Shown here: positions 12,401 through 24,600 of the stretch, piece by piece
Layout of the letters: every line of letters starts with the position of its first letter
Position numbering within the stretch: the first letter of the stretch is position 1
Assembly (NCBI RefSeq): GCF_040954835.1
Contig: NC_090699.1
Span: forward strand, 15,369,817-15,433,816
DNA from: Lepisosteus oculatus
Lineage: Eukaryota > Chordata > Actinopteri > Semionotiformes > Lepisosteidae
Reading direction: 5' to 3'
DNA length: 64,000 nt
Made by a program: the position numbers and the translations under genes
Notes under the pieces: model-generated
Database searches by the model: none
What the model was told of the DNA's origin: nothing
What the model saw: the letters and a program-made list of their open reading frames with translations, nothing else

Positions 12401-15400
12401 GTGTGTCTCAGTGTGTGAATTCAGGGGGAGTGTGAGAGGAGAGGGACAGCAGTATCTACAGTAGAGTCAGGTATGTGTGCTGGTGAAGTCTGGGTTTGCT
12501 TGTGAAGCTTCAGAGGTGGTGGAAGCTGAGACCCTCACTTGCGGGAGCTGCGGTCTTTGGCCCCGATGCGGGTCAGGCTCTGGATGCACCGGGCCCGGTA
12601 GTTCTCGTAATGAACCTCCTGGGTGACATCTTTCAGGTCCTGCATGTGCGTCTGGATGAGCATGTTCCTGAGCTTCATGAAGTCGCAGTGCGTGGGGTTG
12701 TCAACTGGAGAGACAGACAGGTCACAGGCTAGTCAACTGGAGAGACAGACAGGTCATGTGCTTGTGAAGAGAAGAGACAGGTTATCAGAATCAGTTCCTG
12801 GAGGTCTATAGGGATTTAATTAACCTGTTTGCTCTGCTGGACAAATCTAAGTTTATATTTCCTCAGTTTATCACTTAAAACATTCCAGGTTAACTACTAT
12901 TAATGGTGTATGATGCACATGGCTGGACAAAAAATATTACTTTGAACTAATTCATCAATCATTTATGATAAATTAATGAGAGCTGGGGAGGATCAAAGGT
13001 CAGCTAACGTTCACCCTCCAGGACTGGAGTTCGACATATTGCTCTGCGTTGTACGAGATGATAAAGAGAGCCGTGGAGCTGTGAGAAGCCATTTCTGAGA
13101 GGCTACAGCAGGAGGAATGAAGCATGAGCGATTAGGACAGAGTCCATCTGTAGATTGATTTGGTTGTCAAGTGAAAACCAGGATTTAGAAGTGGAGTCGA
13201 GGTCAGTTTGAAACAGTAACATTAAACTAATGTCAGAGGATTAGGTGTGTCCTTCTTCCCCTCTCTCCCTCTCTCGCCAGGCAAAGCAGGGCTGATTGAT
13301 CTGTTTCACAGCTGACTAATAAAACACAATGGGTAAAACAGAATGGAGCCCTGTCAAGGCTCTGTGCATACTGGAGCACAATGTGACGGAATTAATTGTA
13401 CAACCTTTCGGCAATGAGCATGCAGCAGGGCAGTTGGCAGCTGTGCTCTCAACAATCTGACCAATCAGAGGGCCACCAGCAACAGCACAATACCTAGAGT
13501 CGAATTGCACTGGCGCCCTCACCTGGTGGGAGGCTGAAATGCTTCGGCTTGAAATAAAAAAATATGGGCACATTAGGGGTCTAAACATCTGCAGATTTAA
13601 CATTCCTGAATTTTCTTATAGGTGATTCTGTCTGGCCAAAAAGTCTAGGATCGGGAAATGAATCTAACAAGTGGGGGAGCCTCTCCCTGCCCCCTGCTAC
13701 TCAGCACTCGCATCTTCGCCTGGTCCAGGTTCTGTACTGTAACTAACGCTCCAGGTTCTGGGTCAGCAGTGCGGGGAATGACAGGCTGGAGATGAATTTA
13801 CTGGCTCTCTGACTGGATTATGACTGTTTCATCAGTGCAGGCATCCGCTGGGTACAGAGGAGGGATTCATGTTGTTTTAGTTGATGGCTTTAAGTTTGTG
13901 ATAACTGTTCTTTTAGTTGATCAATGTTATTTTAATTCACATCAAGCCAATGCTTTAGAATTTGAATTTTTATGTAAGGGAGAGTTACATATGTGTTTTA
14001 CCATACATACTGTCTACTGTGGGACATTATGCGATGGAAGGGGCTGGTATTATGTGAATTTGGCGAATGTTGAGATGCTGCTGTAATATTAAAAAGCTTT
14101 AGCAAGAGTGTCTTGGAGTGACGGTCTCTTCCCCCTCCTGCACTTACTCTCCACCACGCCCCAGGGGTACACCCGTCCTCTCGTGGGCCGCTCCTTGCTG
14201 TCGTTCAGGAGGGTGGTGCTGCCGATCACCGCGAACGGAATGCTCTCCTAGTCCCGGGAAGGGGAAAAAAGAACAGGAGCTTATCTCACCCGCGAGAGCA
14301 AACGCTTCCCAGTTTGTCCTGGGACTTCCCTCCCCTTCCAGCCCATTCCACTTTTCCAGGTGCTGGGCTGGGAAAGAAGCAGCAGAGCACTGGGGGGCCT
14401 GAACGAGGGTGGGGGTATGAGTGTGGAGGAACAAAGCTGCGCTTACACCCTGCCGCCACAAGCACGGGTGGCGCTGTAGGCTATGGGGAGGCAGGAGAGA
14501 GTAAACTGCGTGTGATCAACATGTTCTTCCAAAGAGCAGTGTCCGACAGTCTTGTCACCCCAGCTTCTAGGTTATACTGCTCCTCTTTCACGCTTTGTCT
14601 TTGTTGTCAGGCTCTGATACGTTCCCATATTATTTAAGGGCTCTTCACCTCCATCACAATGCTCAGCATTGAGTTTCCAACTGGAGCTTCGTTTTTTCAA
14701 AATCTCCCGCCTGCGGTCTGCCTATCGTCTGCCACACCTCTGCCTTCCTGACCTTCGCTTTGTTTTGACCACGATATTGGATTCAGCATATTAGCTAAGT
14801 ACTTTGGCTTTTCTAACACCTGGGTTAGATTCCTGATCAACTACTGCATAGGGTCAACTTATATCTTGGTTGCCAGTCGTAACGCCAGCCTGGGCTCTTA
14901 CAGCCCCAGTGGCTGCAGGCTTCCTTCCCAGCAGAGCTGGCGATCTGCTACCTGGGCCTTTGAAATGAATTTTTTTCCCGCACCTAAATCGGCACACTTG
15001 ACTTGCAGAAGCCGCCCAGCCGGGGGGTCCGGATGGGCGGACGGGGGGGGGGGGAAAGGGGGAGACCTTATTTGACGTGAAAGGCTTTCCTGTGTGCGCC
15101 CCGAGCTCGGCGCACTCACCTTCAGCGCCAGGTCCTGCTGCTTGAACTCCTCGTCCTCGTCGGAGTCGCAGTCGGGGAACTGGTAGATGTTGATGCCGAA
15201 CTCCTCGATTTCGTCTCGCACCTGCGGGAGGGCGTGAAGAGACAGTGACGCGGAGCCCAGCCTGGACTCGACGAGCACCTCCTCCCCCTCCCCCAGAGGG
15301 CAGGGGCAGGCTTGGGGGAACACGCCAGCCCAGGCCACAACACGGCCTGCGGTTTGCGTGTGCGTGTCGGCCCGGACTGCTCGCACATGGCATCTCTCAG

Positions 15401-18400
15401 CAGCAAGACTGCAGCACTGGCAGAAACGCCAAACCAGTCACAGAGGCAGGCCGCAGCCCCAGAGCCTCCCTGGTGGAACTGGTGGAAGTTCCAGAAAGAA
15501 AGAAGAGGGAGAGAGAGAGGGGCGAGTACACACTGAGTGCACACTACACGAGGCCGTCTTGGGGAGTTCTGTCAGTCTCTCTCACCCTCTGTTTCATGGT
15601 CTTGACCTCTGCAGGGGTGAGGGTGTCGGCCTTAGCGATGACCGGGACGATGTTCACCTTCTCGTGAATCGCCTTCATGAACTCCACGTCCAGAGGACGC
15701 AGGCTGCGGGAGAGAAAGATAGGAGGACCGTAGAGAGAGGGAGAGGTCACCGCACACACGGGGATGGCACTAAACTGCATTATCACCGAGTCTCAGAGAG
15801 GGAGGAGGGTTCTGTCAAATTGACAGGACTCAGTCATTATCCATCCGTTTTCTAACCGCTTTCTCCAGTACAGCGTTGCGGGGGAGCCAGAGTCTATCCC
15901 AGCGAGCAACAGGGGATAAGGTCTGATACACCCTGGACAGGACGTCTGTCCATCACAGGGCAGATAGACACAGACTCATACCATGGCCAGTCTTGCCATG
16001 AGCCAATTAACCTATTCACATGTGTTTGAACTGTTGGAGGAAACTAGAGCATGGTGTGAACAAACCCATGCAAGCACAGGGGCAAACATGCAAACTCCAC
16101 ACAGAGAGAGCCCCAGATCCAGAATTGAACCCGGGGCCCCAGCGCCTAGAGGCAGCAACGCTCGCCACTGCGCCACCATCATTCATTTGATCCAATATGT
16201 TAATCTGTGTGCTGATCTGTGCCAGAGCGCAGTACCCACCCGTGCCCATAGGGGGAGACGAAGTAGAGGACGCAGTGCACGCGGTTGTCCTGGATGTTCT
16301 TGCGGTTCAGCCCGCTCTCGTCGCGGAAGTACTGCTCGAACTGCTGGTCGATGTACTGGGCGATGGACTTCCAGCTGGGGAGCAGACGGGGAGGCAGGGG
16401 CTGGTTATGTGGGGGCAGGGGCGGTTCATGGGGGACGGGCGGCGGACAGGACAGTCGGACGATCTGACACAAGAAGGTGACTGTGACCTCCCAGTCACTA
16501 TGGCAACCTCAGCCACAGTATGGCAAGTGTGCTGTCGTGTCATTAGTGAGCGCTGTGTGCTGTCGTGTCATTAATAATAATAAACTTTCTTTTATATAGC
16601 GCCTTTAAAGGTGGCTTCTCAGAGCGCTTTACAGAATGACGACAACAATAAATAAAGAGAATACACAAGATAAAACACAATTATAATATACAGAGGAGAC
16701 TGTTGGTGGTGGTACTAAGAAAAGTGGAAGCAGAGGGGTAAAGAATGGAACCAGTTCAGTAATGGCTTTTCTGAAGAAGAGGGTTTTGAGTCTGGATTTG
16801 AAGGAGTTTAGAGAAGGTGACTCTCTGATATCCTTGGGGAGAGAGTTCCAGAGCTTGGGGGCATAACAGGAGAAGGGCCTGTCACCCATACAATGTAGAC
16901 GGGCTTGGGGGACATTAAGGAGAGCAGAATTAGAAGAGCGAAGGTTGCGAGGTGGGGAGTAGGGCGATAATAGTTCAGAGGTGCCAAGCCATGCAGAGCC
17001 TTATAGGTGAGCATGAGGATTTTAAAGTCCACATGGAATTTGACCGGAAGCCAGTGCAAGGACTCCAGGATAGGAGTAATGTGATCATTTGCACTAGACC
17101 TGGTCAGGATTCTGGCTGCTGGATTTTGGACATACTGCAGTTTGTTCAGAGTAGATTTAGATACCCCAGCGAGTAGAGCATTACAGTAGTCAATTCAAGA
17201 GAACACAAATGTGTTGATCAGCTTTTCAGCCACACTTAATGATAGCATAGGACGTAGTCTAGCGATATTTCTGAGGTGAAAAAAATATGTTTTGACAGTA
17301 TGCTGCACATGTGGGAGGAATGTTAAGCCAGAATCGAATATCAGCCCAAGGTTTTTCAATTTAGATTGAAGCTCAAGTACAGAACCATCTACAGACAGGG
17401 TTACAGGACTGGCTTAATGAAGTAGATGGGGAGTACCAATAAGCGTGACTTCAGTCTTGTCGCAGTTAAGATGAAGGAAGTTTTGACTCATCCAAATTTT
17501 TTTGGGATATTTTTATAGTGTCATTAGTGAGCCCTGTGTGCAGGCATGTTATTAGTGACTGCCGTGTGCAGTTGTGTCATTAGTGAGCGCTGTGTGCTGT
17601 TGTGTCATGAGTGTAATGTCTCAACAGACTGACCACTCGGTGTTGTCCACTGCATCTCCAAATCCTGGAGTGTCCACCACAGTCAGCTTCACTTTCACCC
17701 CTCTCTCCTCGATGTCCACAGCATTCTTTGTGATCTCTAAAGTCTGCTTAATGCGCTCTGAAATGTATAGAGACAGTCATGCTCATTGGATTCTGATGTC
17801 AATTCACTGCGTGTTTGCACAGTACGCTGAATGGCTCTCCCTGCACTCCAGTCTGCAGGACAGTGTTGGTATCTCACTCACACTGGAGTCCCTAGATTAG
17901 CCATGATAGTGTACTGCAAAACGCACCTCACCCATAAATTCAAATTTGCACATTATAATTATCAATATCAATAATCCTGCAGAGCACCTGTTGGCATTGC
18001 TATAATTATACCACAAAACATGACTACACGCTAATACAACTGTATAAATAGATTGTCTGCAGTTGCTCTTATCTGTGTCCAAATCCTTTCGGAGCTTATA
18101 CAGTATACTGTATACTGTACCCATCAAAATAATATTACGCTGACATATTCAACTGGCAGGACACAGGAATGATTGAACGGGGCTTTGTTGTTTTCCAAAC
18201 CTTTGGGTTCGGGAAGGCAGTTCCGAGCGCTGTGAGAATATCACAGTGTCTGCAGCATGAGTGCTGTCAGATAACGACATCACGCCGTGCCCTCTTGCTG
18301 TCAGAGGCAGAAACACATTTGATCCGGTGTTACAGCTGAGCTGCACTCCCACTTCCTCTGCTATTTGGCAGCTGAGATGGACAAACATGCGACTGTATCG

Positions 18401-21400
18401 GAAAGACTCCAGCAAGTCTGTACCAGTGAGTCCAGCGGCTCAGCTTCGCCACTGCATGGCTGGACTTACCTTCAGCCTGAAGAATCGTCCTTTCTTTGTA
18501 TAGGTCAGTGAGGAAGAGGCTGTCAATCAGAGTGGATTTACCCAGGCCTGACTCCCCTGATGGAAGAGAGAGAGGGTTTATCACTAAGACTCTGACTGAG
18601 TGAATGATTAACACTGCACTGAGAGAGAGGGGTTAATACAGACACACTGACTGACTGGACACTCCAGTACATTAACACTGCACTGAGAGAGAGGGGTTAA
18701 TACAGACACACTGACTGATTGGACACTCCAGTACATTAACACTGCACTGAGAGAGAGGGGTTCATACAGACACACTGACTGACTGGACACTCTAGTCCAT
18801 TAACACTGCACAGAGAGGGGGGTTAATACAGACACACTGACTGACTGGACACTACAGTACATTAACACTGCACTGAGAGAGACTGAGGTCTGTGTCTCAC
18901 CTGCCACCATCAGGGTGAAGTCAAAGCCCTTCTTCACTGACTTACGGTGGACCTGGTTGGGAAGGGTGGCAAAGCCCACATACTCCTTGTCCTGGGGAGA
19001 GAGACCAGCGGTCAGTATGAGCAGCTGGATGATTCCTTTCAGGTTTCTAACTATGGGAGGGAGGGGACTGTCAATTTTCTGAAGCTGTCGTAGTTGTATT
19101 AGATAATGAAGAGTTCCAGCCTGGCCGGGCAGGGTCACATCGTCTGGTGGGAAAAGGACTCTCAGGATGACAGGAATAGTGTTTGGATTTATTGCCTGCA
19201 GAGGCCACCAACTGGCTCTCACCCTCAAGAATTCACCTGGAGAGATTAATGCCCAGCAGAATTGTCCATCCATCCATTTTCTTTTTGTTTATTCCAGTTC
19301 AAGGGCCCAAGGGGAACCGGAGCCTATCCCAGCATGCAATGGGCACAGGGCAGGGTACACCCTGGACAGGACACCAGTCCATCACAGGAGACACACAGAC
19401 ACACACACACTCTCACATCAAAGCCAGCTTTCCTGGTAGCCAAATCTTCCACCTGTATGTTTCTGGGCTGTGGGAGGAAACCCATGCAAGTTCAAATGCA
19501 ATTTCTACTCTGAGAGCATCCAGGAACTCCCCCCAGGGTCCCAGAGCTATGAGATGCCAATGCTAATCAATGCACCTCTGTGCCCACAGTAGAATTATCT
19601 TCAAACTTCAATATTTTTAATGTGTTGGAGCCACTCCAGAAAACAACTACGGAACACAGGCAGTTTCCTGCAGCTGGTACCCAAGCAAAGTGCTGTTTCT
19701 CAGGGTGGATAAGACTTTCAGATTCAATGCCCAGCTTCCTTCGCCTTGGATCTCGGGCCAGTTTCTCTCCTTCTTTATTCAATCATGTTGACTGCAGAGC
19801 TCGGGTTAACTCCCCTCACGGCTCTGCTCTTCCTGAAAGCCTTCAGTTGGCTCACACGCACTCTTGGCTGCCACCATCACACACACACACAAACGCGCAC
19901 ACGCACAGCACAGCACAGCACAGCACAGCATAAGTCTGCATCTTAGCTCACGCTTCCCCTCTCTGACACTGACAACGCCAGCCGCCCTGTAGCCGGGCTC
20001 ATCGGTTGCTCCCAAGCCGTTATCATCAGAGCACTGTTCCTTCCAGATCAGGGTCGGCACGGTCTGGAGCCGCCCCCGGAAGCCGTGGGTACAGGCCAGC
20101 CCGGTCGGTTGGCCGTACTCCGGTCTGAATTGATCTGTGAGACAGCCGAGCCCAGCCCTTAACGTTTCTTTCCTTGAAGACGGGCGCGGAAAAAGAGCTG
20201 AGCTCTGTCTTTTCTTCCGCTAGTTGGTTGTCGGCTCACGTCGACTGTACTGTTATCTGCTAAGCGGCTCACTGTGCTTGGAGAGGCCTGCTCTGTTGTC
20301 CTGCAAGCCCCCTATATTTCAAGTGAGTCTTATGCCACCCAGCTCGACAACACAGTGCAAAATTCTTTAAATGACATCATAACAATTCAATCTATTTTAT
20401 CTGGGCTATACTGTTTGCGCGGTAGAATTCTGGAACAAACTTTGCAGTTTTTTTTTTTCTGTTTTTGGAAGTTACATCCTGATGTAGCTGGAAGGCGAAA
20501 ATATTCATCACAGACGTGTGTCCTGTTTTTACAAATGTTGCCAAAATGCTTCTGAAAGACAGTTAATATCTGACAAAGGATGGAACAGCTGTAATGTGAT
20601 AATAGACTGAATTCACCCCCCTAAACAGGTTGAACAGTTTGTACTTCTCAGTCAGTTACTGTACCAACTTTAGTTCCTACTAAATATTCATCCATCCAGC
20701 CATTTTCTAACCTCTCTATCCAATACAGGGTCACAGGGGAGCCGGAGTCTATCCCAGCAAGCAACGGGTGCAAGGCAGGCTACACCTTGGATGGGACACC
20801 AGTCCATCACAAGGCGGACAGACACACAGACTAGGGCAAATCTTCCCAGAAGCCAATTCACCTACCAGCATGTGTTTAGACTATAGGAGGACACCAGAAC
20901 ATCTGGAGGAAACGCACAGAGAACGTACAAACTCCACAGAGATTGCACTGTAGTGTAGAGCGAATCTGAGCCTGAGCTGCTGCAGTTGAAGGCTGAGAGG
21001 TAACCAGCAACCAGTGAAACCAGCAACGACTCTCACAGCAACCAGTGAAACAGAATAATTAGCTCTTTTCTTAAACACAGAAGAGCGATAGACATTTCTC
21101 AGCAGCGGAGTGACGCTCACACTCCTGAAGGCCACTGGCCGGTCTGTCTGGGGCCAGCGTGTGTAGGCCTGCCTGTGCTCTGCAGCCTGCCCTGCGGCGC
21201 CTCACTGCGCAGCTGCACGGCCAGCCTGCTGCTGTCAGAGCAAGCCAGGAAGCTGAGGGCTGCAGCGGATGTGAGTCAGACTTGTACGGTTCAAACAGCT
21301 GCTGAGGAGTGAGCAGAGCGACCTGCGATCTAACGGCCCTGCAGCAGGCCTACATAAAGGAGGAAAGCCGAGGGACCAGTTCTGGCCATGGGGGAACACT

Positions 21401-24012
21401 CAGCCCAAGCACCGTGTTCTAGAGTCACACTGCCAGTGGGAATCACACCCATCCAGCTGGGCACACTGTTCTAGAGTCACACTGCCAGTGGGAATCACAC
21501 TCATCCAGCTGGGCACACTGTTCTAGAGTCACACAGCCAGTGGGAATCACACCCATCCAGCTGGGCACACTGTTCTAGAGTCACACTGCCAGTGGGAATC
21601 ACACTCAACCAGCTGGGCACACTGTTCTAGAGTCACACAGCCAGTGGGAATCACACCCATCCAGCTGGGCACACTGTTCTAGAGTCACACTGCCAGTGGG
21701 AATCACACTCATCCAGCTGGGCACACTGTTCTAGAGTCACACAGCCAGTGGGAATCACACCCATCCAGCTGGGCACACTGTTCTAGAGTCACACAGTCAT
21801 GCAATGACACTTTTTCAGTTGTGGTTTGAAGAACACGAAAACTCCTTTATAAAGTACAAAAAGTCAATGCATACCTCTGTCGAAGATGCTGTCATTTCCT
21901 CACTGTATAAGGCTCGTAACTTTTCAGCTCTCTGTATCATAATCCTAATACTGGTGCAGTCCTATAATATTGACAGTATCCATCCATGCAGATTTATCCA
22001 GTACAGAAATGCAGGGGAGCCAGAGTCTATCCCATCAAACAACTGGCACAAGGCAGGATACACCCTGGATGGGATGCCAGCTCATCACACGGCAGACACA
22101 CAAACAGATGCACAGCAGGGCCAGTTCTCCCAGAGGTCAATAAACCCACCAGTATGTCTTTGGACTGTGGTAGGCAACCCATGCGAACATGGGGAGAACA
22201 TGCAGACTCCTTGAAGATAGTGCCCCAGGTGTGTTATTGAACCCAGGGCCCCAGTGCTGCAAGGTGTACCACCAAATGGTAGTATTTTGTTTCTAATTCC
22301 TAACAATTGTCCTGTCCTGTACACTGTACTCTACAGTGTCGAACATCCATTAAATCTGATTCCCGATGCTGTTCTAGTCTTATATTGTACTTTATTTACA
22401 GTACATGATTTCTGATTGTTAATCCTGCTCCAGTCCATCACTCCACAATACCGACAGTACATGATTTCTGATTGTTAATCCTGCTCCAGTCCATCACTCC
22501 ACAATACCGACAGTACATGATTTCTGATTGTTAATCCTGCCCGTCCATCACTCCACAATACCGACAGTACATGATTTCTGATACCCAATACGATCTTGCA
22601 CTGATTGTCTCCCCCCACACCACAAGTCAGCCCAGTACATTCGCAAGCCAGCTCTAAATTACACATGCACACATGTACTTTCAATATCAACCCCACATTA
22701 TGGATCCATAACATCCTCAATACAACACTGGCTCGCTGTGCCCCAACCTTGAGCACCAGGCTCTGAGCTGCACAGGGGAGCACACTCCTCTTGAGCCTTC
22801 TGCACCAGGAATCACGATCACGGGAACCGGATCGCACAGAGACAGACGCAGTCACGGAACAACGCCAACCCTCCAGACCTCGGACGAGGAAGAAAGTGCA
22901 GGATTGTGATCTGAGTGTGAACAGAGGGAGGCGCCAGCTGTGTGGGACGTCTGCAGGGGGAGTCTGTGACGTTCAAGAGCCTCTGGCAGGCTCCCCTCTG
23001 TACTGTGCTATATATGTTGAAGCTAAATGTGAACTTTAAATATACGCTGGTCCTAAATATATACTGAAAGAAGCTTCTCTAAACACGACACATCTGGTAG
23101 TGGAGAGAGATGCTTTGAAGCACACAGGCCGCGTGCAGCGCAGACAGGGAGAGATGATTGCATGTCTCTGCTCTCTCTGCTCTCCAGAGTGGCCTGATCT
23201 TAGAGATGACACTTCTTTCCACCGAACGGCAGTGGGACGTCTTGACCCCCTGCTGAGAAAGCTTGGCTTTCTTTTTGATTTGTGCGTTGCTGCATAATGG
23301 CTTCCAAATCTCTTCATAACTGCTGCTCAAGACGTTATAATCATGATATACGGTGCTTATAACATGTGCAAATGACACAAGGTGTCTTAAAAGTCGTGAC
23401 ATTTGTATTAGCATTGCATCGTACAAGCGTTATAAGCAGTTAAGAAGCGGTTATGAAGCCATTTTGCAGCAAGGCTCAAACAAAGCGTTCCCCAAAGGTT
23501 TCTTCTTGTTTCAGCACATTATGTGTGCAGTATCGACCTGATCCAGCGATGCCCTAGCAACACACTCAGACATCAACCCTGGCCTCTGCAGGGACTGAAA
23601 ACCTGTTCCTCTTTAGTTCAGAAACAGGTGTTCTGCATTCCTGCTACCTCTGTTGCTGCGCAGAGATGATCAGCTTTTTCTTCCCCTTTACAGAGCAAAT
23701 GTAGAAGATATCAACCCACAGACTGTTGACTACGTGTCTAAAAGAGGACTTTTATTTTGTTATCTGTTTGTCATCTCTGAACTTTAAAAAATGTTCAAAG
23801 AGCCCAGGTCATGCCTTTGTTGTAGTTTTTCACTTCTTATATTGTTGAAGGAGTAGGGGTCACTTCCAGGACCACTACCTTTCCTCAAGGTCATCATCTC
23901 CATCACACTCCCCACAAGCCCACCTGAGTGGAGTCAGTCCCAGAGCCTGAAGCTCAGACCTGGATTTCACCGGCATGAGGAAAACAAACTGCAAAAGTCA
24001 GCGCCTTACCAT
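9404..24012 (-). CDS. septin1: Septin-1 (SEPTIN2-group GTPase)
   Basis: GTP-binding cytoskeletal protein that polymerises into septin filaments. Coding exons in transcript order: ATG at 24010-24012, then 18901-18991, 18470-18556, 17634-17757, 16240-16374, 15586-15703, 15120-15221, 14148-14247, 12539-12704, 11649-11733 and 9404-9484; sum 1,092 nt, 363 aa (human about 367). Motifs: N-terminal [20 protein letters not shown]-loop GESGLGKST (G1), VVDTPGFGD (G3), VIAKADTLT (G4), septin unique element [11 protein letters not shown], and a short C-terminal coiled coil ending QGEQSDTL, the SEPTIN1-type end. One donor is GTCAGT rather than GTAAG/GTGAG. The start is split: the coding body opens with GAC AAG, and the nearest suitable upstream exon I found ends in ATG|gtaag at 24010. 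SEPTIN5 or SEPTIN2 are less likely because of the C-terminus and because the human orthologue also lies near DCTPP1. Introns carry many repeats. Confidence 0.93.
9525..10640 (-). repeat. 51-bp composite minisatellite
   Basis: About 1.1 kb in the last septin1 intron. The main unit on the plus strand is 'actgacacagagtactgctg' 'cagactgacggggttagagc' 'actgacagggc', mixed with a shorter 'cagcactaactctcactgac' variant, giving a higher-order pattern. It decays after about 10480. Starts about 40 bp from the splice acceptor of the final exon. Confidence 0.93.
11195..11520 (+). repeat. tRNA-derived SINE (V-SINE/HE1-like body)
   Basis: The head has 'agtggcactgtggctcagga' and a B-box-like 'ccagttcaaatct'. 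The conserved body 'cccctgagcaaggccgttaa' is typical of fish SINEs of the V-SINE/HE1 type, followed by 'gctgtataaatggctgaccc'. Lies in a septin1 intron, antisense to the gene. The superfamily name is from memory of the family body, not from a search. Confidence 0.6.
11775..12470 (-). repeat. 68-bp minisatellite in septin1 intron
   Basis: About nine to ten units of 'tgtgtgaattcagggggagt' 'gtgagaggagagggacagca' 'gtgtctacagtccagtcagg', some with an inserted 'tcattagcagtgtc' or 'tcttgcagtgtc'. The same unit reappears at 24410-24600, outside the coding introns. Confidence 0.93.
15837..16183 (-). repeat. tRNA-derived SINE, near full length
   Basis: Reverse orientation: it starts with the 'ccatccgttttctaaccgct' tail and ends in the tRNA-like head ('cgctcgccactgcgccacca'). 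Inserted in the septin1 intron between the exons at 16240-16374 and 15586-15703, about 60 bp from an exon. Confidence 0.85.
16575..17515 (-). repeat. L2-like LINE ORF2 C-terminal remnant
   Basis: On the minus strand, fragments in several frames match the post-RT tail of L2-type LINEs: an [13 protein letters not shown]-like motif near 17200, [26 protein letters not shown] at about 16980-17055, and APKLWNSLP near 16850. Frameshifts and lost segments show it is dead. It ends at about 16575 in a TAATAATAA tail. Sits in a septin1 intron in the same orientation as the gene. Confidence 0.8.
18600..18885 (-). repeat. 64-bp minisatellite, about 4 copies
   Basis: Unit 'cactgcactgagagagaggg' 'gttaatacagacacactgac' 'tgactggacactccagtaca' between the first two septin1 body exons; it ends within about 20 bp of the exon at 18901. 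Confidence 0.9.
19265..19560 (-). repeat. tRNA-derived SINE copy
   Basis: 'ccatccattttctttttgtt' tail, 'acaccagtccatcacaggag', a (CA)n run, then a decayed body and head. Septin1 intron 1. Confidence 0.75.
20690..20950 (-). repeat. tRNA-derived SINE copy, head truncated
   Basis: Tail 'catccagccattttctaacc', 'agtctatcccagcaagcaac' and 'ccagcatgtgtttagactat' are clear; the tRNA-like head is missing. Confidence 0.75.
21400..21798 (+). repeat. 52-bp minisatellite, about 7.5 copies
   Basis: Unit 'gcacactgttctagagtcac' 'actgccagtgggaatcacac' 'ccatccagctgg', alternating ACTGCC/ACAGCC and CCCATC/CTCATC variants in a nearly regular two-unit pattern, suggesting expansion by dimers. Septin1 intron 1. 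Confidence 0.92.
21975..22272 (-). repeat. tRNA-derived SINE copy
   Basis: 'catccatgcagatttatcca' at the tail end, 'tatgtctttggactgtggta' in the body and a decayed head ('gggccccagtgctgcaaggt'). Confidence 0.75.
22395..22580 (+). repeat. 56-bp tandem repeat, about 3.5 copies
   Basis: Unit 'ccgacagtacatgatttctg' 'attgttaatcctgctccagt' 'ccatcactccacaata', shortened in the last copy. Septin1 intron 1. Confidence 0.88.
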
Positions 24013-24245
24013 CTTCTTGCAGAGAATGCGTAGCTCAGAACCGCGACTGTGCGTCTCTTCCTGATGTCTGTTGCAATAAAAGGTGTGTTTTTCTGAAGCT
24101 TCTCTCTCTGTATGACTAAACACAGGCGCACACACAAACACACCATCCGATAAGCGACTTCCTGTCTCTGCAGTGGAAACTCAAGAAAAAGCAGGAAGTG
24201 AGACCAGAAGCAAAACCACAAACTAACCTGTTCTCGCATTGGCTG
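24010..24245 (-). promoter_or_regulatory. septin1: Probable septin1 first exon and promoter-proximal region
   Basis: The minus-strand text ends '..TGCAAGAAG ATG|gtaaggcg', which supplies the start codon for a coding body that otherwise begins GAC AAG. In family members the protein starts M-D-K, so a start codon alone at an exon end is expected. The exon's 5' limit and promoter are not visible. An alternative start site in the GC-richer stretch at 19970-20260 cannot be excluded. Confidence 0.5.
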
Positions 24246-24409
24246 GGGAGACTTTCAGGGGCTTCTATGTGCCTTTATGAAACTTATCTGTGGTGAACTG
24301 TCTCAATGATGTGTATGGAGAGACTTTACTCTGGTTTATTACTGTAGAAGTAGTGACTAGCCACTGACAATTTGTCTGCAGTGCAGTCAGAAATCAAAGT
24401 GCTGATTAT

Positions 24410-24600
24410 AAGAGGAGAGGGACAGCAGTGTCTCTATCAGTGTCTACAGTCCAGTCAGGTGTGTCAGTGTGTGAATTCAGGGGGAAAGTTTGAGGAGAGG
24501 GACTGTAGGGTCTCTAGCAGTGTCTTCAGTCCAGTCAGGTGTGTCAGTGTGTGAATTCAGGGAGAGTATGAGAGGAGAGGGACAGCAGTGTCTTATTCCT
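24410..24600 (-). repeat. Outlying copy of the septin1 68-bp minisatellite
   Basis: About 2.5 units of the 11775-12470 sequence ('cagtgtctacagtccagtca' 'ggtgtgtcagtgtgtgaatt') about 12 kb away, just upstream of the probable first exon of septin1. Confidence 0.85.

Noticed and set aside
14854-15393. 179- and 162-codon ORFs on the minus strand
   Set aside because: GC-rich intron text around the real 102-nt septin exon at 15120-15221; only that exon shows septin sequence and splice sites.
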